A stretch of 64,000 bases of DNA from Lucinisca nassula (Eukaryota; Mollusca; Bivalvia; Lucinida; Lucinidae), in assembly GCA_963580285.1 (NCBI GenBank), contig OY757023.1, positions 89,491,108-89,555,107 on the forward strand. Direction: 5' to 3'. A program made the translations under genes and the position numbers. Positions 50,395 to 63,279 of this stretch are shown here, in pieces. Below the pieces are notes generated by a model, which saw only the letters and a program-made list of their open reading frames with translations, did no database searches and was not told the DNA's origin. Every line of letters begins with the position of its first letter. Position 1 is the first letter of the stretch.

Positions 50395-50745
50395 CTGAGA
50401 AAGTGTAATAACGCCATGTAATATTTTCGATAATCCACTTGCGGATTAAATATGCAAATTAGCTAGATACGTCCCGTAACGTTACTTGTACAACGTCCTT
50501 AATGACGTCGCGTTTACTAACGGCGGAATATTGACTATTTTGTACAAAAATCGTGAATTAAATGCGTTTCAAATGTCATATGATAAACAGAATCTTGCAT
50601 TCGTGCTCACGTATTATTGAATTTATTAAGCTCGTTGAGGAAAGGGATAAAATGCTCGACCAAGCCTCGCATTTTATCCCTTTTCCTCAACTCGTTTAAT
50701 AAATTCAATAATACATGAGCACTCATGCAAGATCCTCTTATAATG
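50395..50745 (-). repeat. Family Z repeat, inverted copy
   Basis: Reverse-orientation match to 43680-44015, including CGTCCCGTAACGTTAC, GTCATATGATAAA and TTGAATTTATTAAGCTCGTTG / CAACTCGTTTAATAAATTCAA, the last two forming an internal palindrome. Confidence 0.75.
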
Positions 50746-50853
50746 CACATGGTTTTTTGTTTCGACAGAGACAACCTGGCAAATGCCTGAAAAGGAAAGA
50801 CAAAGCAAAAGCAATATACATAGTGGATCTTACATGAGGGTGTCATAGTGTTT

Positions 50854-53771
50854 AGCTCACCAGAGCCGAAGGCTCCGGGAGAGCTTATAGGTAGGCAGTT
50901 GTCCGTCGTCTGCGTCGTCGTACGTCAACACTTTCAAACGACATCCCCGAATCCACTGGGCCGATTGGACCCAAATTTCATCTTTAGCTTTCTTGGGCTG
51001 GGGGGTGGAAGTGTATTTTTTGTGACATTCGGCTCATTAGTTTGGTTGCTATGACAACTTAGGGTTTCCATAGACTTATAATGGGGAAAACAGAAAAATG
51101 CCATTTACTGTCAAGCCGTTAAAGAATTTCATAAAAAATGTCCCTTAGGCAATATGATTTTAGGCCCACTGTTCATTTCTATTGGTTGCCATGGAAACCA
51201 AAATGAAAAAGATAGAAAAAAAAACTTAATAATCATCTCCTCAAAACCCGTATGCTCTATGCGGCTGAGAGTTTATTGAAATATTCACCATATTTGCCTT
51301 TGTGTTTTTTTTTATGAAATTCGGCTGTTTAGTTTGGTTGCTATGGCTACTTAGACTTTCCATAGACTTATAATGGGGAAAATTGAAAAATGGCATTTGC
51401 TGCTTAGTCCTTTCAGATATTTTGACAAAACTTTTATAGAAATGTTCCTTGAGTAAACGTCTCTCAGCCATATGCTTTTATGCCAACATGAGGGTCCCCC
51501 AGGTTTTGCTGGGGCCATGCCCCACCCCTCAACTTCATAGAAGGCCATATAACTCAGAAACCATTCCGATCCCAGCCCCAAAACCATATATTCTTGTACC
51601 TTATGATAAGAAGCATTCAGTGACACCAACCTGGGGGTCTCCCAGGATGTGCCGGTGTCATGCCCCCACCCCCACCATCCCATAAAAGGCGCACCATCTT
51701 GGAAACCTTTCAGATCCCCACCCCTATACCATATATATTCCTGTTCCTTACGAAAAGGCACATTCATTTACATCAACTTGGGGCTTCCCGGGGTGTGCCT
51801 GTGCCTGGCCCCACCCCTCCACTTCACAAAAGGCCATATATCTCAGAAACTATTCAGATCCCCATCCCTAGACCATATATATTTTTGTTCCTTATGATAA
51901 GACACATTCAGTGACACCAACCTGGGGGTACCCTGGGATGCTCCAGGAACATGCCCCTCCTCCATTTCTTGAAAGGTCCAACATCTTGGAAACATTACAG
52001 ATCCTTACCCCTAAACCATATATAATTTTGTTCCTTATGAAGAGACGCATTCATTGACACCAATTTGGGGGTCTTCCTGTGTGTGCCGGGGCCTTACCCC
52101 ACCCCTTGACTTCACAAAAGGCCATGCATCTCAGAAACCATTAGGATTCCCGCCCCTAAACCTTATTTAATCTTGTTTCTTAATATAAGACGCATTCAGT
52201 GACACTAACCTGGGGGTCCCCTGGGATGTTACGGGGCCATGCCCTACCCATTCATTTCATACAAGACCCAACATCTATGAAACCTTACAGATCCCCACCC
52301 CTAAACCATATATATATTGTTGTTCCTTATGATAAGACACATTCATTGACACCAAACAGGGTCAAGCCATGGCCTTGCCCAATCCAACCACTTCACAAAA
52401 GGTCATACATCTCAGAAACTGTTCAGAGCCCCACCCCTAAACCATATATATTCATCTTCCTTATGATAAAACACATCCAAATAACACTAGTTCTGGAGTC
52501 CTCCGGGGTGCCCGGGCCATGCCCCATTTTAAAAGCATATATCTCAGAAATCATTCAGATCCACACCCCTTAACTATAATATTCTTGTTCCTAATGATAA
52601 CACTCGTTAAATCACACCAACCTGGGGGTCACTTTGTGCTGGGGCAATGTGCACCTACCCTCCACTTTTAAAGGCCATATATTCTTTTCCTTATGGTAAA
52701 ACGCATTTAGTGATACCAACCAGGGCTCCATTGGGTCCATGTCCTACACCCTGTACAGTATTCAAGGCCTAATGTTTCAGAAACTGAGTCCGCATAGGTG
52801 CTCATTTGGATATGGGGGTTCATTTGGGAGACTATAATTGGTAGCTTAAAATGATATCATGTTAAAATATATGGCTGCCATTGGGCAGAGGGAACCTGAG
52901 CTCTGGTTTAAGAAATTCGGTTCTTTAGTTTGGTTGCTATGTCAACTTAGTGTTTCCATAGACTTATAATAGGGAAAATTGAAAAAATTGCATTACTGCT
53001 CATCATTAGCAGATATTTTGGCAAAACTTTCATAGAAATGTTCCTTAAGCAATATTCTATCTGCCATATGGTTTGAGGCTGCTACTCTAGGGTCGTTGTC
53101 TGCGTTGTCGTCCGTCAACACTTTCAAACGACATCTGTAGCATTCTTGGGCTAGGGATTGTTTTGTTTTTTTTTTCAGCTCATTAGTTTGGTTGCTATGG
53201 CAAATTGGAGTTTTCATAAACTTATAATGGGGATAATTGAAAAAATGGCATTACCTGCCAAGCCTTTGCAGATATTTTGACAAAATTTTCATGGAAAGGT
53301 TCCCTAAGGAATCTACTATCTGCCAGATGATTTTAGGTCTACTGCTCATTTTTAGCTCATCAGAGCCGAAGGCTCCGGGGGAGCTTATAGGATAGGCAGT
53401 TGTCCGTCGTCGTCGTCTGACGTCGTCTGTCGTCTGAGGTCAACACTTTAAAACGACACCTCCTCTGAAGCCACTGGGCCAATTCAGCTCATATTTAATC
53501 TGTAGCATCCTTTGGCTGGGGGATTGAAAGTTTGTGTTTTTAATGAAAATCGGCTCATTAGTTTGGTTGCTATGGCAATTTAGAGTTTCCATAGACTTAT
53601 AATGGAGAAAATTGAAAAATGGCATTTACTGCCAAGCCTCCGCAGATATTTTGACAAAACTTTCATAGAAATATCCCTTAGGCAATCTACTATCTGCCAT
53701 ATGACGTGAGACCTACTGCTCATTTCCAAAATGAACAAAAAATAAATAAAAAATGAAAAAAAAAAAAAATG

Positions 53772-53802
<31 letters not shown>

Positions 53803-55732
53803 AAAATCATCTCCTCAGAAACCGTATGCTCTATGAGGCTGAGAATTTTTGGAAATATTCACCATATTTACCTTTGCAGGTTTTGTGTTTTTTTTTTTTA
53901 ATGAAATTCGGCTCTTTAGTTTGGTTGCTAAGGCAACTTAGATTTTCCATAGACTTATAAGGGTGAAAATTGAAAGTAATTGCAGATACTTTGACAAAAC
54001 TTTTATAGAAATGTTCCTTGAGTAAGCATCTCTCAGTCATATGCTTTTATGCCAACATGGGGGTCCCCCCAGGTTGAACCGGGGCCATGTCCCACACCCT
54101 CCACTTCATGAAAGGCTGTATAACTCAGAAACCATTCAGATCCCTAACCCCCAAACCATATACATTCTTGTTCCTTTCGATAAGATCCATTCAGTATACC
54201 AACCTATGGGTCCCCCGAGATGTGCCGGGGTCATGTCCCGACCCCGGCATTCCATAAAAGGCCCAATATTTTGGAAACCTTACAGATCCCCACCCCTAAA
54301 CCATATATATTCTTGTTCCTTATGAAAAGATACATTCCCTGACACCAACTTGGGGATATCACGGGGTGCGCCAGGGCATTACCCCACCCCTCCACTTCAC
54401 AAAAGGCCATGTATCTTAGAAACCATTCAGATCCCCACACCTAAACCTTATATATTCTTGTTCTTTATGATATGACGCATTTAATGACACCAACCTGGAG
54501 GTCCTTCAGGATGCGCCGGGGTCATGCCCACCCCCTCCATTTCATAAAAGGCCCAATATCTTGGAAACCTTACAGATCCACACCCTTTAACCATATATTC
54601 TTGTTCCTAATGAAGAGACGCATCCATTGACAGCAATTTGGGAGTCTTCCTCGGTGCGTCGAAGCTGTGCCGGGGTCGTGCCCCACCCTTTCATTTCATC
54701 ATAGACCCAATATCTCGCAAACCTTAGAGATCCCCACCTCTAAACCATATATATTGTTGTTCCTTATGATAAGAAACATTCAGTGACAGCAACCTGGAAT
54801 TCTCCCGGGTCAAGCCTGGGCCTTGCCCCACCCCGCCACACATAAAAGGCCATATATCCAAGAAACTGTTCAGAGCCCCACCCCTAAACCATATATATTC
54901 ATCTTCCTTATGGTAAGACACATTCAATAACACTAGCTTGGGAGTCATCCGCGGTGCCCGGGACATTCCCCACTACTTTACTTCATTAAAAGCCATATAT
55001 CTCAGAAATCATTCAGAAGCCTACCTATAAACTATAATATTCGTGTTCCTTATGATAAAACTTGTTCAATCACATCAGCCTGGGGGTCACTTTATGCTGG
55101 GGCAATGTGCCCCGCCCCTCCACTTTAAAAGGCCATTTATTTCAGAAACCATTCAAATCCCCACCCATAGTCATATATGTTCTTGTTCCTTATAAAAAGC
55201 ACACCAAACTGGAGGTCCGCAGGGGCCATTCTTCTCCTCTCCACCACAGCAACCATTCCTATCCTCCCCACGTCATAGAAGGGCCTCATATATCAGAAAC
55301 CATCCAGATTCCCACCCATAAACCATGTATATATTCTTGGTCGTTTAGATAAGACACATTTAGGGACAAAAATCTTGGGCTTTCCTGGGATCAACAGGGC
55401 ATGCCCCAACCCCTCCACCGCTTAAGAGGCCTTATATCTCCGCAGATCCCCACTGCTACACCATACATATTCTTGTTCCTTATGATAAGACGCATTTAGT
55501 GATACCAACCAGGGCTCCATTGGGTTCTTTCAATACACCCTCTACATGTACTTCATAAAAGGCCTAATGTTTCAGATACTGAGTCCAGATGGGTGCTCAT
55601 TTTGATATGGGGGTTCATTTGGGAGACTTTATAATTGGTAGATTAAAATGATATCATGTTAAATACATGGCTGCCATTGGGCAGTGTGCACATGAGCTCT
55701 GGTGAGCATAGTGGCCCATGGGCCTCTTGTTT
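50854..55732 (+). mobile_element. 4.9 kb minisatellite element (Helentron/HINE-like), probably compound
   Basis: Head AGCTCACCAGAGCCGAAGGCTC at 50854 with a second head AGCTCATCAGAGCCGAAGG at 53354. The core is a diverged ~145 bp unit with CCAACCTGGGGGTC, TGCCGGGGCCATGCCCC, ATATCTCAGAAACCATTCAG and CTAAACCATATATATTCTTG; at least 16 units over 51480-52750 and 54040-55510. The end is GAGCTCTGGTGAGC, perfect hairpin GGCCCATGGGCC and TCTTGTT. Two heads and one tail suggest one copy inserted in or fused with another. All frames across it are repeat artefacts. Confidence 0.65.
53757..53800 (+). repeat. A-rich homopolymer tract
   Basis: Long A runs broken by single T or TG within the minisatellite element. 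Confidence 0.9.
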
Positions 55733-55744
55733 ATTTTTTTCCCC

Positions 55745-56680
55745 TTCGACTGCCGTGTGATGGCCATAACTCCAATACCCTTTGAGATATATTGATGGTA
55801 CAGGTTACACTTGTTCACAAGGCTGAGACGGCGTGTCACGCGGAAGAATAACAACTCTGGGTGCCATGTTTTTATGTTATCCCCCTGCAAATAAAATAGA
55901 ACCACTGCCTTGTGATGACCATATCTCCAATAGTCTTTGAGGTATATTGAGTTGTACATGAGGTTACGCAGGCGTGTCATGTGCATGAACCACGACTCTC
56001 GGTGCCCATTTTTAGTTATCTCCCCTGACAATATACCTTGTTATGGCCATAAACACAAAACCCTTTGAGATATATTGGTGGTACTTGGCACAATCGTATA
56101 CAAGGTTGAGACAGAGTGTCATGCCTAAGAACAACAACACTGGGTGCTATGCTATATGAGTTATGGCCCTTTTCAATAGTACAGTATGACCACATTGTGA
56201 TCACCATATCCGTGTCATGCGCAAGAATTACAACTCTGGGTGCCCTGGGTTTTTTAAGTACCTCCCCTGACAATATAACCTTGTGATGACCATAACTCAA
56301 TTACCCTTTGAGAAATATTGACGGAACTTGGCACAATTGTATACAAGGTATAAAAGGTATGGCATGCGCAAGAACCACAACTATTGGTGCTGTGGTATTT
56401 GAGTTATCTCCCCTTCCAATATAACAGTATGACCAACTTGTGTTCACCATATCTCCAATATCCTTTGATGGTACTTGGTACATATGTACATGAGGTTAAT
56501 CAGGCGTGTCATGTGCAATAACCACACTTATGAGTGCCCTGAATTTTTAGTTATCTCCCCTAACAATATAATCTTGTGATGGCCATAACTACATTTCCCT
56601 TTGGGATATATTACTGGTACTTGCCACAGTTGTATATAAGGTTGAAAAGGCATTTCATGTGCAAGAACCGCAACTGAGTA
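55745..56680 (+). repeat. Tandem repeat, ~145 bp average unit in alternating types
   Basis: TTGTGATGACCATAACTCC-type words at about 55755, 55910, 56038, 56196, 56281, 56438 and 56574. Spacing is 128-158 bp except for one 85 bp step. CCTTTGAGATATATTG and CATGCGCAAGAACCACAAC accompany them. Non-coding. Confidence 0.75.
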
Positions 56681-56889
56681 ATCCAGTACTTTGTGCATTG
56701 GAATCATGTTGAGAAGCGATCATTAGTGTCATTAGGTGAAGAAGGTCTCAATAAACACTACATATACAAAAATCCTGCGACTGACGGCTTACTAGAGTAT
56801 TTTAATTCTGGTGCACTTTCTATTTGTGAACAATCTTCTGGAGGGCATATTGGCTTTTGGTCGGGGGATTTGTCATCTCATTTGATGGC

Positions 56890-57430
56890 TATTTTTTTTT
56901 AAGGCTTTGTGGTCTGACCGCTGACGGTGCGTATCTGCTGTTCGCTGGGGATTCAGCACGGTACTCGTTATCATACCGTGTGTGCGTAGTCACATACTGG
57001 CCTCCGTAATAAGGTTCATTACAGATCGGCCTTTGCGGGCTTCTTAAGGGAGCTCGAGAACGGGTAGTGGGAGAGCGGCCACGATACTCCCACCCACCGT
57101 ACCGCTGCATTTTGGGGTCACGGGAAGACCAGCCCCATACGAAGGAGATCTTCGTCTGGAGCCAATCCTCCCTTGATCCCACTGATCACCTCTATATGGC
57201 GAAGAGGAGTACCTAGGCCGTAATGGGGGACTGCTTATCCCTATAGGAAGAGGGAGATGAACTACGGAACATCCGTAGAGTAAGATGCCGAATGGTTGTC
57301 GGTTGGCCAGAATGGGCTAGTCCAGGTGACGTCAAAGAGAGACCCCTAGAGATCATGGGTAGGCATAACGGAGTCTGGTCGTCCGAAACAGCGTTTCGTG
57401 GTTCTGGTCGGCAGGTTGACTAAAACATGA
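56890..57430 (-). pseudogene. GC-rich Arg/Ser/Pro/Tyr-rich coding-like relic ending in A9
   Basis: Clearly richer in G+C than its surroundings. Minus-strand frames give RSSSPSSYRDKQSPITA, then RYSSSPYRGDQWDQGRIGSR and RRRSPSYG, then QRYGGWEYRGRSPTTRSRAP and LRSPQRPICNEPYYGGQYV, with frame changes between them. The last reads directly into AAAAAAAAA (56891-56899 on plus). Composition resembles RS/RGG-type RNA-binding proteins or a gag-like region. No family is recognised. A retroposed origin is possible. Part of it (57350-57420) has a relative at 63550-63620. Confidence 0.45.
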
Positions 57431-57451
57431 TGGATAGCATGGACGAAACAT

Positions 57452-58867
57452 GAAAGGACGGGTCTCCCTAAGGGGGGTTTTTGGCCTCCTAACGATTTTG
57501 TTTATTTCTGGCGTATTGTTAGCATACATATGCCTAATTATATGGAACATATGTGGTTTTGGTATTTAAGCAGTTTTTTCTGAGTTACAGGCTCTTTAAA
57601 GTGGGTGGGGTAACTCAACACAGTTTTGACATGTATTTTGTGTCTCATTTAAAGGTAGAAAAATAGACCCATACATGACACGTTATTATATAAAATTACA
57701 GGGGAAGGTCTAACTCTATGTTTTGTCACAAGTTTATTCAACCAAAATTCACTTTTTGGGGGAAAAATATGGTTTAAGTAACCTTGGGTCATTTTTGAGA
57801 TTTTTTAACAGTAAAGTTCTTTTTTTTTCTTATATCTTCGGTATACATTAACCAATTGTGGTGAAACTCCTACCATGCAAGCACACTGATGAGACAATAT
57901 AACTCAAATGATCATTTGAGATGTTGACCTATATTTCACGGTTGAATGAACATTCTTATTTCATGTTTATGGGTTAGATTATTGTTTCCATCAGTTCAAG
58001 AGTTTAGATATTTCTGGCATTTGGATAAATAGGCGACGAGTTTAAACATATCTAAATCAAACGAAAAAGACAATAGAAATGTGTCCAAAGTACACAGATG
58101 CCCCCGCCTGTTTGACTTTGCCAATATAGCTGCACTAGCATCAAATATATATGTTCAGGATGGATATCTCAATATTTTCTAAGATATTTGGATTTTGATG
58201 ATATGAAATGGGCAGGGCAGGGGGCTGGGGCATTATTGTGTATGTCATTGAATGCATCTGACCATAAACAACGTCAAATAAAAACGGTTTGAATCTGAAC
58301 AGTTTCTGAGATACATATTTTTTTTTACATTTTCTTTGGTCCAATCAAATAGCCCCACCCCAGACAGAATCAGTGACCATAAACATGCTAAACAGTTATG
58401 AGCTGCAGGAGAAATGCAGACATAAATGTGCACCTAAACGTGAACCTGATTATGAACGTAATAATGTGTGACATAGTACGCACATACGAACATAACATCA
58501 CATCGAAAAAATATATATGCCTCACTCACTCCTTCCTTTGGCATGCAGAGATATAAGAAAGGTCTGCTTGAATTTCTTTAATAATCCCACTTCAAGAGCA
58601 CATCTAAAAAGAATGTGGTACACCTACGTGAAGACACAGGCATATACATTTGAAAATGGTTGTTCACAACTGTATTCTGACATTCTTTGCGCGTATTGAA
58701 TCAAATTAATCTACAGAAGAATAGCTTCCATCGTCACCTGAACTTGAGCTGTTGCCTCTTTTTGAACAGTTTCTGTTACACTGTTCATATACTGTGACTT
58801 CAACGATTTTTTACTGACTTTGGCTGATGGCCTTAAAGCCGAGGTTCTTTAACACAGAAGCGATATG
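57452..58867 (-). mobile_element. Inverted copy A of a DDE/SWIM transposon 3' region
   Basis: From GAAAGGACGGGTCTCCCTAA inward this matches the reverse complement of 59690-60815, including TTAGGAGGCC, AAAGAGCCTGTAACTCAG, GATCATTTGAGTT-type and CTTGAACTGATGGAAAC blocks, to GCGATATGG, which corresponds to the SWIM-motif coding region. An extra ~380 bp (about 58305-58690) is absent from the other copy. Confidence 0.8.
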
Positions 58868-59064
58868 GACACAGCAATCAAATACCTCGTCAGCCTTTTT
58901 TTCATTTGCACTGCCACCCTATTATGGACTCTAGTCCAGGGCCTTCCTGAATCCTTAGATTGTATTCCCTGTCTCCCTCTCTATCTCTGTATTTCAGGTA
59001 TTAGACAAGGAGACCCTTTATCTGCTTATATGTTTCCACTATTCATTAAAGATGTTACCTTACT
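58868..59064 (+). pseudogene. LINE reverse transcriptase fragment between the inverted copies
   Basis: SGIRQGDPLSAYMFPLFIKD (58995-59055) matches the RT block preceding the catalytic pair in non-LTR elements, with about 60 further bases of support at most. Too short to assign a family; it lies in the spacer between the two inverted copies. Confidence 0.7.
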
Positions 59065-59089
59065 TTGAAGATACATCTAATGATAATGC

Positions 59090-59876
59090 AATTATCTACA
59101 CAGGAGGCAAACGAAACTCGATTAGTCACCAAGGTAAGGTGGGTGGTTGAGTCTGTCAATGGCCGAATAAAAAAATGGAAGGCACTTTCAAATGTAATGC
59201 CAAACTCCCACATACCTTGCATTGGTGACTACGTCAGAATCGTATGTTCTTTGTTAAATGCATTTAGGCCTGTTCTTGTTAAGAATTCTGAATCTGATGA
59301 GGTTCTTGCAAAACGTATGCTACAACTTGCCAAGTTACCAAACAAACTTAAAGACAAGGTAGAGAAAAAGGGTTGGGACAGTCGTGCAAAGGCTCCATGG
59401 AAAGCTATTGATGATGCCAACCTCGAAAACTTCCCACAATTAACGGAAGCAGAGCTGAGAGACATGACCATGGGCATATACCAATTAAAACAGGCCGATT
59501 CGTATACAGACGAACACACTACTGAAGCCGGTCAGTATGAGATAATGATTCATAAGGAGGAGGATGGAATTTGAAAGCCCAAATAAAAGCAAGGCACACT
59601 TCGTCTGGATCATACAATCTATGGATTGAGTATGATCCTGGTCTCGAACCCATAAAAGGATGGTAGTGCAAGTGCAAGAATGGTGCCAGGGTAGTTGGCT
59701 GCTGTGCCCATATTGCTTCCGTGTTGTGGTATCTAGGTTTTTACCGCCATCAGCCGAAGTCAGAGCGAGAACAGTCATTCAAGTCACAGTATATGAACAG
59801 TCTTACAGATGCTGCACAAAAAGACTGGGACAGCTCAAGTTCAGGTGACGATGAAAGCGATTCTTCAATAGATTAA
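59090..59876 (+). pseudogene. DDE transposase C-terminal part with SWIM zinc motif, disrupted
   Basis: Reads QEANETRLVTKVRWVVESVN then GRIKKWKALSNVMPNSHIPC and GDYVRIVCSLLNAFRPVLV (a DDE_Tnp_4-like end, with the probable last acidic residue in RWVVE), then LAKRMLQLAKLPNKLKDKVE, EAELRDMTMGIYQLKQADSY. After a frameshift near 59570 it continues KARHTSSGSYNLWIEYDPG, a TAG stop at 59664-59666, then CKCKNGARVVGCCAHIASVL, a CxC..CxH SWIM motif, and an acidic tail SSSSGDDESDSSID to TAA at 59874. The N-terminal catalytic part is missing. Inactive. Confidence 0.78.
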
Positions 59877-60815
59877 CTTGATTCAATAATTAAATATGTT
59901 GATTTTTTAGATTCCAACCTTTTTTATTTGCTGTTGTTTATGGTTAGACACATTCAATGACATATATCTTGAGACCCATACAATCATGCCACAGCCCCTT
60001 GCCCTGCCAAGTTCATATCATCAACATCCAAAATATTGAGATACCCACCCACGAACATATATATCTGATGCTAATACATTTCAATGAAACATACATGTAC
60101 AATGTTTCCCCAGGGGTCATGCAGGCATATTAGCTGAGCAAAAAAGGCTGGGGCATCCGGGTTCTTTTTACACATCTCTATTGTTTTTTTTTTTTTTTTG
60201 TTTTATTTAAATATGTTTAAACCCATCGCCTGTTTATCCAATTGCCATAATTATCTAAACTCTTGAACTGATGGAAACAAAAATCTAACCCATTAACATG
60301 AAATAAGAATGTTCATTCAACCTTGAAATATAGGTCAACATCTCAAATGATCATTTGAGTTCTATTACCTAATCAGTATGCTTGCATGGTAGAAGTTTCA
60401 CCACTATAGGTTAATGTATACCGAAGATATAAGAAAAAATAAGAACTTTACTGTTAAAAAATCTCAAAAATGACCCAAGGTTCCTTAAACCATATTTTTC
60501 CCCCCAAAAGTGAATTTTGGTCAATAAACATGTGACAAAACATATAGTTAGACCTTCCCATGTAATTTTATATAATAACGTGTCATGTATGGTACTATTT
60601 TTCTACCTTTAAATGAGACACAAAATATATGTCAAAACTGTGTGGAGTTACCCCACCCACTTTAAAGAGCCTGTAACTCAGAAAAAACTGCTTAAATACC
60701 AAAATCACATATGTTCCAAATAATAAGGCATATGTATGCTAACAATAAGCCAGAAATAAACAAAATCGTTAGGAGGCCAAAAAAAACCCCTTAGGGAGAC
60801 CCGTCCTTTCTAAGG
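59877..60815 (+). mobile_element. Inverted copy B: transposon 3' flank
   Basis: Non-coding 3' region ending AGGAGGCC, AAAACCCCTTAGGGAGACCC, GTCCTTTC, mirror of copy A. Divergence between copies looks moderate with several indels. Flanking target duplications were not identified. Confidence 0.75.
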
Positions 60816-61577
60816 AGAAATAAAGTGAGTTTCAAGAATAAATAAGTTTCATGGAACGCTATAATACTTCTTCCGCCTTTTTGTATGTCGGTTACATCTG
60901 AAAGTCGCAGTATTACTGAGATAAAATGATCCGCAGTCTAAGTGGTATGAACAGAATATGCGCTTGTATCACTAAAAAGAGATTATTTTGTAATAAAAGA
61001 GCAAGCTTCTGGTTAGTTATGCGTTGATAATGCAAAACATATCTGTTTTGTACATCTACATTGCATTAATTTGTCGTCTGATTTACTTCATAAGAAACTC
61101 AATTGATTTAAAAATGCGAGACGAAAATAGAGTGGCACGGGAGTCTGTTTTGTCATCTTCAATATCTTTGAAATGAGGCAACGGCTAATTGTTCATGGCA
61201 CAGGATTCTTGACAGTAAAGATATTGTTGATTAAAATGCAGGCACCACTTATTTTAAGAAAACATGCTTTATGGCACGTTTTACCACGAACGAACTACTT
61301 ACCAAACACATATTCTTACCCAAATTCTTGTTGATGTTAGATTTGTTTTATATTTACTGAGCTGCTGGGCAGTGCCCATCTCATTTACTTTCCTAATTAT
61401 GGTATCGAATTGTCGCTATTGTATCGAATTACCTTTAACTACAGACGAAAAAGAAAAAGAAAGACATGTCTCTGGCTCCTCAAATGAAAACAACACCGGT
61501 CTGTGCTTAGTAAATTTGGCTCGTTTGAAAAACAGTAGACCAAATTTTTTACTGTTGACTTTGACCCTCCCCACGTG
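60816..61577. other. Unassigned; 108-codon frame of unknown status
   Basis: Plus frame 61264-61590 has a hydrophobic stretch and an EKEKERHVSGSSNEN segment but no recognised family; probably chance. Otherwise nothing supportable. Confidence 0.3.
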
Positions 61578-61860
61578 GACGTTTGTTTGATCCCGTAAAC
61601 ACTATTAAGGTAATTTTTGAGACTTTGCTTCCAATTTTGTGGGACTTTTACCCGACATTGAGATTAAATGACATCTCAAGCCTGTCGACCAATGAAACCA
61701 CTAGGGTTTATAAACATGAACGGTCCGACTCGCACCGCTTTGCCTGGGCAGGCTTAGATCCTCCAAGCGGTTAATCAGTACTCGTGTGCGATCGGTTTCA
61801 GCTCTGTGTGGCAGCATCATGCGCGTATGTATTTCTTCAAGCCCCGATGGGGCGGTTTAG
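61578..61860 (-). mobile_element. SINE-like family A, diverged
   Basis: From ACGTTTGTTTGATCCCGTAA to TCTTCAAGCCCCGATGGGGC on plus, so the element reads on minus. No target duplication seen. Confidence 0.75.
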
Positions 61861-62078
61861 GCCCCGTTAAACCGGTTTAAACCTCAAAGAAAATATTACT
61901 GACCGTCCCAAGGTGTTACGTTCGTTGCGGTTTCATTTTTTTTTTTGTCCGATGCTGTCTATCTTTATATGTTGTCATTTTAACACTTATGAGTTTCCAA
62001 TTTGACTAGTTTAGTAAAGGTAATTGAGTGACCACCTGTGTGGGAAAGAGCTACTTACTCGGCTTGTCGCCTGTGATT

Positions 62079-63270
62079 AGCTCACCCGAGCCGAAGCCTC
62101 CGGGAGGGGGGGGGGCGGTTATTGTGATCAATCACCGTCCGTCGTCGTCGTCCGTTTGTCCGTCCGTCCGGATGTCCGTCCACAATTTCTTTAAAAGACA
62201 TCTCTTCCTAAACAACTGAACAGATTTTGACCAAACTGGGCAGAAATGCTGTTTGGGTGGTTCTCTCTTAAGTTGTTCAAAGACCTCCATTCCATGGTTG
62301 CTGTGGGAATGGATAGGGGAAAATAAGAAAAAAAAAACGTTTAAAAATCTTCTTGTCTGAAACCAGAAGGTCAAGGTCTTTCATATTTGGTATGAAGTTT
62401 CATATATTGGACCTTTACCAAGATTGTTCAAATTATATCCTTGGAGCCAAAAATGCCCCACGCCGGGGCCCACTGGTTACACATAGGCATATATAGGAAA
62501 ACAACATTAAAACTCTTCTTGTCTGAAACCAGAAGGCCCAGGTCTTTGCTGTTTGGAATGAAGCTTCATCTAGTGGGCCCCTACCAAGATTTTCAAATTA
62601 TAGCCCTGTGAACCAAAAAATGTCCCGCCCTGGAGTTCACTGGTTTTACATAGGCTTATATAGGGTAAACCTTTGAAAATATTCTTGTCTGAAACCAGAA
62701 AGCCCAGATCTTTAATGTTTGGTATGAAGCTTCATCTAATGGGCCTCTTCCACGGTTTTTCAAATTATGGCCCGGGGCCCAAGGGGCCAAATATGGCCCT
62801 GTCTTGGGACCCAAATGCGTGCCATAGGCTTATATAGAGAAAACCTTTGAAAATCTTCTTGTCTGAAACCAGAAGGCCCAGGTCTTTGATATTTGGAATG
62901 AAGCTTCATCTAGAGGGCCCCTACCAAGATATTATAGCCCTGGGACCAAAAAATGTCCCGCCCTGGAGTTTACTGGTTTTACATAGGCTTATATAGGGTA
63001 AACCTTTGAAAATCTTCTTGTCTGAAATCAGAAAGCCCAGGTCTTTAATGTTTGGTATGCAGCTATATCTAATGGGCCTCTTCCAAGGTTTTTCAAATTA
63101 TAGCACTGGGACCAAATATGGCCCTGTCTTGGGACCCAAATGCTTGCCATAGGCTTATATAGAGAAAACCTTTAAAAATCTTCTTGTCTGAAACCAGAAG
63201 ATCAAGGTCTTTGATATTTGGTAGGAATCTTCGTCTAGGGGATCTCTACCAAGATTGTTAAAATAATTCC
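62079..63270 (+). mobile_element. Minisatellite element with AGCTCACC head
   Basis: AGCTCACCCGAGCCGAAGCC then a G-rich run, GTCCGTCCGTCCGGATG, and about seven ~165 bp units with TCTTCTTGTCTGAAACCAG, GAAGCTTCATCTA and CATAGGCTTATATAG. Same head as 50854 but a different core sequence. No 3' hairpin recognised before the sequence changes at about 63270. Confidence 0.6.
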
Positions 63271-63279
63271 CCAGGGCTT

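Noticed and set aside
51351..52573. Proline-rich open frames of 82-138 codons around 51.4-52.6 kb
   Set aside because: They coincide with the ~145 bp minisatellite and recur in several frames on both strands.
53580..53810. Phe-rich membrane-like frame
   Set aside because: Produced by the A/T homopolymer tract at 53757-53800.
54231..54966. Trp/Gly-rich minus frames in the large minisatellite
   Set aside because: Antisense readings of the repeat unit with the same words in each copy.
59229..59519. Minus-strand frame across the DDE transposase relic
   Set aside because: Antisense shadow; the plus frame has the recognisable motifs.
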